From Monosporascus cannonballus (taxonomy: Eukaryota > Ascomycota > Sordariomycetes > Xylariales): a stretch of 64,000 bases of DNA. The stretch spans positions 56,846 through 120,845 of the forward strand of contig QJNS01000233.1 of NCBI GenBank assembly GCA_004154925.1, given 5' to 3'. A model generated the notes under the pieces. That model searched no databases, had not been told where the DNA came from, and saw only the letters and a list, made by a program, of their open reading frames with translations. Of the stretch, positions 49,553 through 60,865 are shown piece after piece (position 1 is the stretch's first letter; each line of letters starts with the position of its first letter). The position numbers were made by a program, and so were the translations under genes.

Positions 49553-50761
49553 CTTAACTTTTAATAAATATATTAAAGGTTTAAAATAAAAATATCGATA
49601 AAAATATATAAAAATATATAACGATACAAAATAAACATAATTAATAAATTTATTAAATGTAAAATCTGGAAAAATTTAAAAACGTTTTATTTTTTTTATA
49701 AAATGTAAAATTAAAATAAACGAAATATAGTTTATTTTTAATTAAAAATAGGGTATCGTTTTTAAAATATTTAATATATTTAAGTTTTATTATAATTTTG
49801 GCGGATAAAAACGTTTTTTAATTATAATTAATAATAAATATTAGAATTTTATCGAAATATCGAAAAACGAATAGAAAATATTCTTAAGCAGAAAATATAA
49901 CGGTAAAACGGTTTTCGAAAATTATTTTATTTATAAAAATAGCTTAAAATTATGTTTAATCGAAAACGAATTATAAAATAATAAAAACATTATAATACTT
50001 AAAAAAAGACTTTAAATTTATGAATTTATAAAACGATTTTAAAATTAGATTTCTATAATTACAACGGATAATTAGAATTTTATTTTCGATATATTAAAAA
50101 TCGATACATTTTAATAATAACTGTATTAAAAACAAATTTAGTTTTATGAAAATGTTAAATCGGCAACCGATTCTAACTAAATCGGTATATTCGTACGAAG
50201 TATTTAAAATACAATCTTTTCGAATTTACTAATTTTTTAATTTATTAATACCAAATTAAAAAATTATTTAAGTAATATTAATAATATTATGAAAAAATAT
50301 TTATTATCTATAAAGTTTTGTAATAATAATTGGTTATAATAGAATTAAAAACGCTTAAAATTTAAATATAAAATATATAATAATTAAAATAACGTTATAT
50401 TACGCGAATATAATATAGCTCATTACTGTCCGCAATACGATTAATATTTATTTTATTATTAGCGTCGAAGAAATAATATTAAAGAAAATCCTAATTATTA
50501 TTAATAATGAAATATCATTTTGTATGAAATTATTCGCGAAATATAAATATTATAAATAAAAATAAAACAAAAATTATATATACAACGAACGAGAAAGAAA
50601 ACGTAAGAATAAAGGCAAAAAAGAAAATTAAATAAGATATATATATATATATATAATAAAAAGAAATACAAATAAAACAAATAAAAATTAAAATTAAAAA
50701 ATAAATTAAGGTAAAAAATTAGGCGAAATATAATTATTTACTTAATACAATACGTATTAAT
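49553..50761 (-). pseudogene. Antisense accessory region of gypsy E3
   Basis: Located by collinearity with 38366-39574 in element E. The block around 49,764-49,850 aligns base by base with the reverse complement of 39,275-39,363, allowing for transitions. It lies between the integrase fragment and the 3' LTR, antisense to E3 pol. Mutation is heavier than in E and I did not trace an unbroken frame. Confidence 0.5.
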
Positions 50762-50908
50762 TATTACGGTAATCATTTATAATATAACATATTTGACGTA
50801 TTTTAAAACGGAAAATTATCAGTAAATTTACGTAATTAAATTTATAAATTCGGTATATTAAAATAATAATAATGTTATAAATCATTAATAATTTAAAAAG
50901 GGAAATAA

Positions 50909-51115
50909 TTATAAAAATATAGCTTTTATAAGGTACAACTGGTAATGAATTAGTTATTATGTAATTATTGATTTGTTTATTAATATACATTTATTATTTA
51001 GCAATTAATCAGAAATATTAGATAAAAATAACCTAATATATTTATTTTTTGGAATATGTTTTGCGACTAGTCGGAAATTACCTTATCTTAGCCTGTAGTT
51101 AACTATAATCTTATA
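50909..51115 (+). repeat. 3' LTR of gypsy E3
   Basis: About 207 bp aligning with the reverse complement of the E LTR. It is preceded by a purine run (50894-50908) and followed by the target-site copy CTTCG. Confidence 0.82.
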
Positions 51116-51285
51116 CTTCGACTGGCTGCAAAATATATTTTAAAAAGTAAGTATATTAAGTTATTTTTATCTAGTATTTTTTATTAACTGCCAGATAGTA
51201 GATTTATATTTATAAATAGATTAATAGCTGATCGGTAGTTGATCGGTTACTAGTCTTACTTTATAAGAATTATATTTTTACGAAT
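51116..51285 (-). repeat. Remainder of the gypsy E2 LTR beyond E3
   Basis: It starts with CTTCG, the duplicated target, and continues the E-family LTR from exactly the point at which 17164-17210 stops. This joins the two halves of one LTR over 33.9 kb of nested insertions. The right end near 51,285 is blurred by mutation. Confidence 0.82.
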
Positions 51286-51610
51286 ATATATAATAACGGT
51301 TTATTTAATAATATAAAAAATAAAAATAATACATAAATTACAATAATAATTATTAAATAATATTATTTTTCGATTTTTGGATTATTTAATCTTTATGAAA
51401 CCCTTTAATATTATAAAATAATAAATCGATAAATTTAAAAAAAATTTAATAAATAACTTAAATCTTAATTAAGAGATATAATTATTATAATTATTTAATT
51501 ATTCTTTAAAAAATTATTTATATATTAACTTTATATTCTATATAATATTATCTCGTAGTGTAAATATGGTGCCTTATTAAATCATATTATAATTCTAATT
51601 TACATAAATA
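51286..51610. other. AT-rich margin of the repeat block
   Basis: RIP-type AT-rich DNA with no recognisable feature. Composition switches to normal within a few tens of bases at about 51,600-51,620, where the gene-bearing compartment begins. Confidence 0.5.
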
Positions 51611-52391
51611 ATAAATGCACCTTCAGCCATTTACGAATCCAGTAACCCAGTCAGGATCTAATCCTGTAAAGTTGCGATTTTTACCATCAGAGCACGATCT
51701 AAAGGAAAGAGAGGAAACCTTGATCGAATAATAATAATAATAACGTTAACTTCGATCTCTCTGCTCATTCGACGTAGTCGACAACAACTGTATACCATAT
51801 GCCAATAGTTTCTCGACCCATAGCCGTATGCCACGGCCGCCTCACAGCCCACGGCGGAGCTGAGAGAGATAGTGGCTGATAGGTTGGCCGTTGTGACACT
51901 TGACCGCATTGCGAATCGCACGCAGAATATGAGACGCAGCAGTACTACAATATCCCTCCCTTTCCGGGGATATTGTAGTACTGTTGCCACGTTATTATGC
52001 GCCGTGCCGTACCCGCCTTCTTAGCACTGCCCCTACGGCACGAAATCCGTAGGTGGTGGCGCCACGAGCGGCGCAGAGCTGAGCTGGACACCGCGGGTCT
52101 AGCTCTACCGCGCCTGTCCCTCTATGTAGATCGTTCCATGGAGTCGTCCATTCAGAGAAATTATCGATTTCGCTCGTCGCGAAACGCACAGATCTAGCTA
52201 CGCACACGCTTCTGATAGAGAATCAGAAGTTACTCCCGTACTGCCACAATGAGACGCTCCGTCGAAAAGAAGCACACGGAAAATACAACGCACAAGGCTC
52301 CTAAGCCTTGATCCCTGACCCTTGACCCTCGCACCAAAAACGCCAGTCTCTCGCCCCGATAGTATTCACCACAGTCCCCTCGTCATCGCTC
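51611..52391. other. Intergenic sequence downstream of the SPRY gene
   Basis: Normal-GC DNA without a convincing gene; the short frames here have no recognisable similarity. It contains the hairpin at 51940-51983 and a smaller one at 52209-52229 (CTTCTGAT, 5-nt loop, ATCAGAAG). The part nearest 52,391 presumably holds the 3' UTR of the minus-strand SPRY gene. Confidence 0.5.
51940..51983. repeat. Perfect 17-bp inverted repeat with 10-nt loop
   Basis: The arms 51940-51956 (CAGTACTACAATATCCC) and 51967-51983 are exactly complementary. They could form a strong hairpin in DNA or RNA. There is no U-tract typical of a bacterial terminator and none is expected in a fungus. It lies about 330 bp inside the edge of the AT-rich block. 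Possibilities include a protein-binding palindrome or a relic of a small element. Confidence 0.75.
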
Positions 52392-53624
52392 TCAGCCCCG
52401 ATACCCCTTCCAAGCCCACAGCTCCGGCCTGAAGACGATCTCGAAGCTGACGGCATCGAAGACGCCGACGGCGGCGCACAGGTCGCGGGAGCCCTCGAGG
52501 CCGTCGACGGGCAGGTCCTCGTGGAGGTCCGTCTCCTCGTGGAGGTTCCAGCGGCCCTCCTCCCGGCCGCCGCGCGTGAGGAACACCTCGACGCGCGTGC
52601 CGAGCCCGCCCGCGCCGGGGCCGAACGCCATGCCGACGCCCAGCGTCTCGCCGCGCCGGAAGGGCCGCGTGAACGTCTTGCCGCCCCACCGGTCGTTGAC
52701 GTACCGGTGCCCGTCGTCGCCGTGCACCGCGAGGCTCGCGCGGTGCCACCCGGGGAGGCGGAAAGGCGGGTACGGCGGCGCCGCGAAGCCGAGCGCCAGT
52801 GAGACCTCGTCGGCTCGGCTGTCGTCGAGGATGCGCACCTCGTAGTAGATGGTCTTCTCTTTTACGTTTCCGGCGGCGGGCAAGTGCGCGCGCGCGCTGT
52901 ACAGCGGCGGGTACGTGGCGAGGCAGGCGTCGGCCGCGCCGCGGTGCGTCCTGCCGCGCCAGACGCCGGGCGCGACCTGCGCGACCTGGCCCAGGTAGCA
53001 CGGCGGCGCGAAGACGCCGACGTCGCCACGGGCCGCCGCCTCGAGCGCCGCGCCGTCGGGCAAGATCGGCGCGTACAGCGGGTAGTCGGCGCACCAGCGC
53101 TCGCCGGCCTCGGCCTGCTCCTCGGTCGCGTTGTTGGCGGGCGAGCGGTCGAAGCCGCTGAAGTAGTTGGGCGGCGGCGGCAGGAGCGACGTGTCCGGGA
53201 CGGCGGTCTCCCAGTCCTGGGGCGGCTTCAGTTCATTGGAGGCGGATGCCGATGCGGACGCGTGGCCCGGCGGGGGACCTGGTGGCGGTTGGAAGTCGTC
53301 TGCGGCGGGCGCCGAGTCGAAGAAGGGATTGTTCTTCGCCTTGGAGGGGGGCGGTCCGGGAGGAGGCGCGACGTCGGCGAGGTCGCCGGCATCAGCTCTG
53401 AAATGCGACGGCGGCGGAATGGGCGGGGGGACAGCATAGTCGGCGCTGGACGGCGCTCCGGCGTAGTGCGAGGGCGGGGGGCCCGGGGGAGCTGCGTAGT
53501 CTTCGGGCATATTCGCTTTCGACGGCGGTGGTCTGCTCGTCGGCGATGATGTTCTCGGCTGTTGTGGAACCTGGGCTGGTTTGGGAGCCGGATCGTCCGT
53601 GTTGTCTTTGCTTCCGAAACACAT
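52392..53624 (-). CDS. SPRY-domain protein with Pro-rich N-terminus
   Basis: A single uninterrupted 410-codon frame starts M-C-F-G-S-K-D. Residues 1-155 are Pro-rich and probably disordered, with repeated P-P-P/G-P-P-P-S blocks (about residues 32-36, 46-53, 66-73, 87-94 and 113-120) of the kind that bind SH3, WW or EVH1 domains. Residues 175-250 hold a short ordered segment (W-C-A-D-Y-P-L-Y). A SPRY/B30.2-like domain covers about 253-410 (K-T-I-Y-Y-E-V, L-A-L-G-F-A, P-G-W-H-R-A-S-L-A-V-H-G-D-D-G, V-G-M-A-F-G, A-A-V-G-V-F-D). SPRY domains mediate protein binding; in yeast the related Ssh4 and Ear1 act as ubiquitin-ligase adaptors in endosomal sorting, but there is no membrane segment here, so a cytosolic adaptor role is only inference. 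The Cys at position 2 might be lipidated. GC is very high, and the frames in other phases here are shadows. Confidence 0.85.
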   Translation of the reverse strand: MCFGSKDNTDDPAPKPAQVPQQPRTSSPTSRPPPSKANMPEDYAAPPGPPPSHYAGAPSSADYAVPPPIPPPSHFRADAGDLADVAPPPGPPPSKAKNNPFFDSAPAADDFQPPPGPPPGHASASASASNELKPPQDWETAVPDTSLLPPPPNYFSGFDRSPANNATEEQAEAGERWCADYPLYAPILPDGAALEAAARGDVGVFAPPCYLGQVAQVAPGVWRGRTHRGAADACLATYPPLYSARAHLPAAGNVKEKTIYYEVRILDDSRADEVSLALGFAAPPYPPFRLPGWHRASLAVHGDDGHRYVNDRWGGKTFTRPFRRGETLGVGMAFGPGAGGLGTRVEVFLTRGGREEGRWNLHEETDLHEDLPVDGLEGSRDLCAAVGVFDAVSFEIVFRPELWAWKGYRG

Positions 53625-54612
53625 GATGGGCGGTTGTAGGAGAGATGTTGGTTTGATCCAAGGGGCGAAGCGAGCTAGAAAGGGGTGGCGTAGTCGGTTA
53701 GAGCTACCTAGGGAGGGGTATCAAAAGGGTTCTGGATGTTGCAGGTGAGCTACTTTGGATGTATCATTACGCGGGGAGTCGGGCAAACAACTATAACTTG
53801 CTTAGGGCTTGATTGGATTGGTTTGATTACTTGGCAAAGTGTTTCCTAAAAGATGGCGTACAAGGTGAGGGCTATGATCAATGGGAGGCCGCCGGTGACG
53901 ATGTTGGGATTAAAGTTTGTGTGTTATTAGGTACCTAGCTAGGTAACAGCGGCGATGACGACGAAAGCTAAGTGACATTGCAATATAAAGTTGTCTGAGA
54001 GCTACATGCTGTGGCTGATACGGCACTGACAACCGCAATGAATCAGCGATCCCTGTTTACCGAGGCTGTGCGACAATCCCCATGTCTGCACCATGTATGT
54101 GTGTGTGTGTGTCCCAGAACCACCCGCCCCGATTCCCGAGGAGCAACGTCCGAGATACCAAGCAGACTTGCTCTGGACGTGGGTATAACAAAGGATGACG
54201 CATTTACACTCATAAACAGACGTAAAATCACAATCAGGGCTTCTCAATGGTTGAGGGAACGCAAGCAATCGTGTATTTGATAATACTAGGTCCGTAACCA
54301 CGTACGGGCTACTGAAGCCAAGAATGAGAGTCAAGTTGGCTGACCTCTCGAAAAGAATAAACCGCACACATATCCCTTCTAAAAGGAGGCCAAGTTGGAT
54401 GTCCTCGCAAGACAACTTGCCCACACTTTGAGTAACCCTTATCCACGCTGTGATTCATCTACGCCCGCCGGAAATACTAGCTTAATAGTCGTACCGACGG
54501 CGCTCCTTGCGAGACGCCTTACAGTAGCCCCTCCTGCCCGTCAGCACACCCCGGAAAACGATGTGCTCCCGTCGGTGGACTTGAAGCCCCAACGGTAGGC
54601 TAGGTACACATC
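53625..54612. other. Intergenic region between the SPRY and CAX genes
   Basis: About 990 bp holding the promoter of the SPRY gene (53,625 side) and the 3' flank of the CAX gene (54,612 side). A (GT)n microsatellite of about eight units lies near 54,098. The short frames on both strands have no coding features that I can support. Confidence 0.5.
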
Positions 54613-57604
54613 CTAATCGGCTCCACCCCAGTGGCTAGCATCCTTGTCGTCGGGGTAGTAAAATGCCACGAGAGCGATGATGACGTACGTCGAACACAAC
54701 AATGCACCCTCGAGGTAGTTGCTCCTGCCGTCCAGCACGAGGAAGTTGACGATGAAGGCCGAGACGAAGAGGCAGACCGTCTCGAAGAGGGTAAAATACA
54801 ACGTCATCTCGCGACCGATGATCCAGCCCAGGATAACCACTAGGGGCGTCAGGAAAAGGGCGATCTGGATCGAACTGCCGACTGCCACACCGATGGCGAG
54901 GTCCATCTTGTTCTTCATGGCGACCGCGACGGCCGTGACGTGTTCGGCCGCGTTGCCGACGATGGGGAGGATGATCAGGCCGATGAAGATCTCCTTCAGC
55001 GGGCTGTTCGCTACGACCGCATCGATGGCGTCCACCATGAATTCGGCGCAAACGGCGACGAGGGCGGTCGAGATCAGCAGCATGACGACGGCGGCTTTAC
55101 GGGATATATCATCGTTCTCCCCCCCCGCCGCTCCCCTCTCGCCAGCGCCACCGGACAGCGCGGCTAAGGGGATCTGAGAAGGCAACATAGCCCCCGGGGC
55201 CCGAAGCCTGTATTCACTGAGGCGGTCTGGGAGTGAGTTTGTCCTGCGGATTCCATATCTGACGCGGGGTACAGGGCCGGTGGCCCCGGTAAAGATGGGT
55301 GCTGCACCCGGGGGTTGCGTGAAAATGGGCGGCGCGAGGCTCTTGGCCACCGGTCGGAGAGAAATTCCGCGAATATTGGTAAATGGCCGCCGAGAAGCGG
55401 GCGAACCCGGCTCGGCAGCTCCGTCTACGTTGACCAGAGTCTCTGCGAAGTCGACCCGGCGAGGTTCTCCGTGGGCGCTAGCACTTTCGGTGTTTCCGGG
55501 CACGAGACCAACGACATTATCCCCCGACTGCGCGGCTGCCTCCTCGATTGGAGTCGAAGTCTTCCTGTGGCGTCGGTGCTTCTTCCTCGAATGCTTGTGA
55601 CGGCGCTTGCGATCCTTCTTGGATTCCTCCTCGATGACTGCCTCGTCCGCATCATAAGGACCTGCACGAGCTAAAGAACTGGGTCGTCTCGAGGGCACAC
55701 CGGGGCCGAGTAGCCCGTCTTCCATGGGGCTGACGGGGCTAATAGCGCTGCGTGCGCCAATAGAGGAGGTACCGGCCTGGGTAACGACATCACTAGCTTC
55801 CGTAGACGTAACACTGGACTTTCTGCGACGTCGACGAATTGCTCGCTTGACGCGGCGCGACATTGTATTCTTCGAATGGTCAGAAGAGTCGGAATCCGAG
55901 TCCGAGGAAGAACTCGAGTCAGAGCTAGACGTGTCAAACATTGCAGCGGCAGGTCCAGGGGTCGCCTCCTCGTCGATAATATGCTGGGGCGTCGATTCGT
56001 ACATATACGCATGTGATTTCAGCTGAAACATGAGGTAGATGATATAGACTAGTAGTAAGATCTAGAGCGAAGTTAGTTCACGTCCGTGCCGCCAAAGGAT
56101 GTCCTCTAGACGTACGACACTGGTTCCACGACTGATGATCAGAGAGTTAGCATCGGCTGCCTTCGGGTCCGCAAACGATGCATGGAAAGCAGTCTGTGGC
56201 AAATCTCAGTTAGCAAGACAGATCTATGCGGCGTTAGGTGTAGGAAGAGTCCAAGCCCTGGTTACGATAGGGTCGAGGGACTACTAATCCGCTACTCAAC
56301 CCGCCGTGTGCACATTGCGGTGGGAAACATGCTCACCGGCAATACAAGACTCATCACGCTGAGACTGAGTAGACATGCGCTCATCTGCGTAACGGTGCTA
56401 TTATATATCTGCCAAACAATTAGCAACGATTCGGCCTTCGATAAAGTTGATACGAGACGACGCGGCCGACTCGACAGTCAAGTCACTGTAGGGATGGCAT
56501 ACCTGTTCACGGTATCGCAGGCCACCGAGGAAGAAGGCCATACCGAGGATGAGTAGCAGGTTCGCAAGGATGGACCCCAAAAGCGAGGCCTGGACGATTC
56601 GAATCTCATTCTGGTCTTATTAGTTGAGAACACCGACATTTCGGCGCAGTTTCCTTACCTTGACAAGAGCGATGCTGGATGGTTGGAAAGATACAATGTC
56701 AGTCAAACTCGGTCAAATGTAACGACCACGCGGGCCTTGGCGCTCCGGCGAGTGCTCCATGCATCCGCAATATTAAACGACGCCGAGAACTCATTTTCCG
56801 AGGATGAACGTTGCCCCAGTCGGCGAGATTGGGACACGGGCATGGGAAGAGAGTGCTTACATGCTGCCGAGACGTTAGCAAAGACGGGGCCAAGGTTCCA
56901 AGAACAGCCAAGAGACGCCTCAAAGCTTACAAGATGATCAGTTCCACAGCGTTACCGAATGATACGTTGAGCAGCGCGCCAAGAGTATCGCCCAATCTGT
57001 GAGCCACGGATTCGGTAGCATGACTGAGAATTCCGGCCAACGGGATGATGGCGATGGCATTCATGGCGAAGACGACGCCGGCGTGCATGTTAGGAACCAG
57101 CGCGACGGCGATTCCGACGGGGACGAAGATCAAGAGAACATTGATCCAGCTGTGGAGGAGGACCTTCTTGGTGACCGACATAAATCGGGAGGTTAGGTTG
57201 GGAGTTTTGTGCTTGTCGTCGTCGCCGGGGTTCACGACAGCCCCCTTCCCCTCAGCTTCAGATGGTGGCGCAGCTGAGGTTCCTGCATTCTCCTTATCCG
57301 ATGCATTGGGCCCCTCTTGTGGATTGGAAAAAACGCCGGGCGAGACATGGCTACCGCCGTCGGCGCCGGCGGAAGGACCGAGGCCGGCATCTTGGTGGCC
57401 TTCTTTGTGTGGTTGCGATTGTCGAGATTGATGCGAAATGTTGCTGCTTAATGGAAGCGTGGGTTCGCTAGACGTGGCGTTGGATCGTTTCGAGCCTCCA
57501 TACGCGTGACCTCGTGCCCAAGAGCGTATGCGATCTATATAAGAGGCCTGATCAGGGGAGCTTTCCTTCATAGGTGGATGATGATTTGGCTGCGTCGACG
57601 CCAA
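54613..57604 (-). CDS. CAX-type vacuolar Ca2+/H+ exchanger (Vcx1-like), six exons
   Basis: Predicted exons, minus strand: 57604-56931, 56674-56659, 56610-56503, 56408-56337, 56193-56116, 56061-54613; introns of 256, 48, 94, 143 and 54 bp with GT-AG ends. They join in frame to 798 residues. Residues 1-140 are hydrophilic. The first exchanger half follows, with G-N-A-V-E-L-I (about 217-223) and the [12 protein letters not shown] segment. After about residue 340 comes a roughly 280-residue acidic, Ser-rich and Arg/Lys/His-rich loop. The second half has G-N-A-A-E-H-V (about 685), V-G-S-S-I-Q-I-A-L and G-W-I-I-G. The two G-N-A-x-E motifs are the cation-binding hallmark of the CAX family, which exports Ca2+ into the vacuole using the proton gradient. 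Family members are usually about 400-500 residues, so the loop is the main oddity. The 16-nt second exon is unusual but required by the family motif. Confidence 0.9.
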
Positions 57605-58593
57605 GTCGTGTGTGTTCTACTAAAAGAACGTAAAGAAGATGAGAGTCACGGAGGAGTTGAGTATGAGAGAAACAGGGCGATAATAAATAGTTCCTAGTAC
57701 GTAACTCGGTAGGGGTATTGCCTTGGGTTAGGTTAACTTGCGACCAATCGAGGCAAGGAAGCTAGGTGCGTCTGTAGGAAGTGTACTGTGCTAAGCGTAC
57801 GTAGGAGTAGGGACGGGATGCGCCGCGTAACGCTTATAGGGAGGTGACTAATAAAGTGCATGCGCATATGGTGTGGAAGAGGAGTATATATTTCGTGGGA
57901 GTATCTCCCAATACTTCGCACGTAAATGTAGGTGCTTATTTCAATGTCTTTACGAAGTGTTACATCGACATAGCCGGTCAAGCTCACCTAGCATCTTAGG
58001 TACCATGAACAACACCAGCTTTGAAGTTGGGAGAGAACTTGATGACGATATTTTTGTTGTCTGTTTAGACACCGATGGAAACAAGGATGCCCGATGTTTG
58101 ATTTACGTGTGGTTTCATTAAATTCACCCTGTTCTTGCTGAAGGGAGGCGGAAAACCGGCTATGGGAAGGCAAACCAACAAAGCCCCATGCATCATTCGC
58201 CCGCGCCGAAAGAGGCAAGGAGGAGCTTGTTTGGGCCAAACAACCTCGCGGCTAACCAGGTACAGAATAGATCGATGTTAAATTTGCCGGGGATTCGCTT
58301 TGGCCAGCAGACATCAATCAGAGAGCGCATATCAGGGGTTCAGGATGTTACTGCGGTGAGTTGCCTTTGAAGTGGGGGTCCCTGACGAATGCAGGATGCG
58401 ATGCTACAGCATCACCACGCTCACGTGCCAAGGTGTGGAGATTAACCAACTGCTACATTAGTTAGATCCAATTTCGCCTCGTCGCATCTCTCAATATCTA
58501 CCTATCTACATAGGTAGATAAACCGTGAAGTTGGGGTAGAATTCCCAATTGGGTGCCACATATCTAGAAATCCACACTTCGGAGCAGCTAAGG
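57605..58593. other. Intergenic region upstream of the CAX gene
   Basis: Normal-GC DNA holding the CAX promoter side and the left flank of the inverted-repeat transposon. A near-perfect hairpin lies at 58495-58520 (TATCTACCTAT, 4-nt loop, ATAGGTAGATA). The short frames (for example 57988-58239 minus) show no recognisable domain and are not called. Confidence 0.45.
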
Positions 58594-59782
58594 TGGAACC
58601 CCACATAATGAATTACCCTAACAATGAATACGAATTCTCACTATATCGCGCGATATAAAAAATTAATAATAAATAACGAAAAAAACGGCTAAAATAAAAC
58701 GGTTTTTAATTTTATAAACGGACCCGATCTTTTATTCGTAAAATTGCTCATATTATATAATTAAACAATTTGTACAAAACTTTAAAATAAAATAAAATAA
58801 AAATAAAAATAAAACAAAATTTTTTAAAAACAATTTTAAAAATATATGAAAAATAAAGCATTCTAATATATTAAACAAAATAATAATTAAACAAAAAATA
58901 TATTTATATATAATTTAGAATAAATTTATGTTTATGTACTATACAAATATTAAAATTATTTATATAATTATTTGATTATAATATAAAACAATTAACTCAT
59001 ATAATAAAATAATATATTTTGATAATTAATTTAGTATGTTAGTTGAACTTTCTTTCATTATGTTTATTATTATTATTAGCTATAATACTTATTTATATTA
59101 TTTTAATACAATGTAGTATTTCGAAAGTTTAAAAACAATAAATATACAATTGATAAAAATTTTAACAAATGTTACATGAATTTAATTACCGTATATATAT
59201 TTATAATTAATTCAGTGTTGAAATTTAATATATTTACTGTAGAAATATTTTAAATATTATAATTTAAAAAATAATAAAGAAATATTAATATAATAAAATG
59301 TAATAATAATTAATGATTTTATATATTTTTTAAAATATTTTAATCTAAACTTTAACTAAATTTTATAAAATTCTTTACATTTATTACTTTTATAAAAAAT
59401 ATTATTTATATAATTTATATTTTATAGTTTTTATATATATGTGATTTTTATCATATATTATAATAAAAATTTTATAAAAAGTAAATTGTATAAAAAAATA
59501 GAAATATTATTATTTAAATGTTTAATTGATATACACTTAATATTTTGTTAATTGTTACATATATATTTTAATTTTATTACTATATTTAATTTTAAAAAAT
59601 TATTATATATAATATTTTGATATATACTTAGGTTAACAAATATAATATAATATCTTTTTGATACGTATAACCTTCATTTCATTATATATATTTTTGTTAA
59701 TTTATTATTAATTTTTTTCATATCGCGCGTTTTGGTGGAAATCCGTATTCATTGTTAGAGTAATTCATTATGTGGGGTTCCA
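58594..59782. mobile_element. 1,189-bp DNA transposon with 63-bp terminal inverted repeats, interior RIP-saturated
   Basis: The left terminus 58594-58656 (TGGAACCCCACATAATGAAT...) and right terminus 59720-59782 are inverted copies matching at about 56 of 63 positions, near perfect over the outer 39. The 1,063-bp interior is almost pure A/T, with stops in every frame. The termini and flanking DNA are normal in composition. No clear target duplication was found; TA dinucleotides lie three bases outside each end. It may be a RIP-destroyed autonomous element or a non-autonomous one; no transposase is readable. It separates the CAX and P450 genes. Confidence 0.85.
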
Positions 59783-60865
59783 GGCTACTCCAGATGATGA
59801 GTCGAGAAGTGTTCTGCTTCTCGCCTTCGATGTGGTCCGCATACTCCTCCTACACAAACTACAAATGATAGTTAAATTGCATGCGCAAATTCGACTACTA
59901 AATAAGCTTGATAAAGCCCAATGGCGCCATAGCCGGAGACGGGATGCAGCCCAATAAGAGGAAAACAAGCACCCCTCTGGAAAACGGTCGATGGATGTCC
60001 GCGAGTCGCATTTATCGAAATATTCGGCCGGGTCGGCGTACGGCGGCGGTGTCTGCTCGTTTATCGGACTTGGTCCCTGTGACGGCTCAGAAGACGGTCG
60101 GCTCGTCCGAGTTAATTATACGTCCGACGGTTGCACCGAGAGGTGATATCCCCAGCCTATCATAGGCGTCTAGGGTCTAGCAGATGTGAAAGTCCCGTAC
60201 GGCTCAGCGTCGCGCAGTTGTTCGTGACCACGACCAGGTCGGCGCAGAAAGTCCGCCGAGGGCTACACTCAGTAAGGACGCCCGTATGAGCTTATTCGAT
60301 TCGACCCCGGCCCCGAGAAAACACCCGAGAGCTCCCAAGAGCTTCCAAGAGATGTCACCAAGAACGCCAAGAACACCAAGATCTGACAAGCTTTCTCGGG
60401 TACTACCTACACACACCGCCTCGTTTTGAGATGCTCAGGAGCTACCGAGATACGCTGATCCCCTAATTGTGGCTGTGAGTGCAGGGGATTACCTTATCAA
60501 GTTCTCTATATGTTTCCAATATGAAAGAATCTCCGGAAGAAATATCTCGGAGAAGGTTTTCTCGAGTTCTTCTAGTTGCGAGTTTGATCTTACGAAGTCA
60601 GAGCGGACCTGCCATAACGGTGTTGATTTTCTCTCAATGGAGTCGGCTTTGTCTTCAACTCTGCTTAGTTGCTAGATCCTCGAAGCTATCACGCGCAGAT
60701 ACTGAGTAGGCTAGATGTTTCTTCACTGACGGCTGGGCTACGACCATATTCCAAGATTATCCAGGGTCGTCCGACATTCTACAAGGCGGATCTACGAAGA
60801 CAAGGCCGAGGACAAAAGCTAAAGCACGCGTGGCAACCAGGGCCCACATCCAGGGCAAGTTCCCT
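59783..60865. other. Intergenic region downstream of the P450 gene
   Basis: About 1.1 kb of normal-GC DNA between the transposon and the end of the P450 gene. No frame in it has a recognisable domain or convincing start and splice structure. There is a run of short AAGA/CCAAGA-like near-repeats at about 60,325-60,385. The 3' UTR of the P450 should lie near 60,700-60,865. Confidence 0.45.

Larger units (their letters stand above)
17211..51115 (+). mobile_element. Gypsy E3: complete E-family element carrying two further insertions
   Basis: The 5' LTR (17211-17415) and 3' LTR (50909-51115) are in coding orientation, with target duplication CTTCG at 17206-17210 and 51116-51120. Element C (20712-27830) and element D (29454-48763) interrupt it. 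Subtracting these leaves about 7.47 kb, matching the 7,405 bp of element E. Domain order follows E: gag, RT (about 19,740-19,830, F-R-I-H-Y-K...F-Q-Y-I-I-I-P), integrase (about 28,715-28,800) and the antisense accessory region (about 49,550-50,760). It was inserted into the 5' LTR of E2, a relative in opposite orientation. Confidence 0.9.

Noticed and set aside
52366..53161. Several long overlapping frames on both strands over the SPRY gene (for example 52366-53094 minus, 52884-53549 plus)
   Set aside because: They are extremely Arg/Ala/Pro-rich shadows of a high-GC gene in other phases; the 410-codon SPRY frame explains the region.
54002..54424. 140-codon minus-strand frame in the intergenic region
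   Set aside because: It has no domain, runs through a GT microsatellite and lacks coding character; it is not supported as a gene.
55280..56026. Plus-strand frames opposite the CAX loop
   Set aside because: They are shadows of the charged Ser/Arg-rich loop on the minus strand, whose exon structure is well supported.
57988..58239. 83-codon minus-strand frame upstream of the CAX gene
   Set aside because: No recognisable features and no conserved start context; possibly 5' UTR or random.
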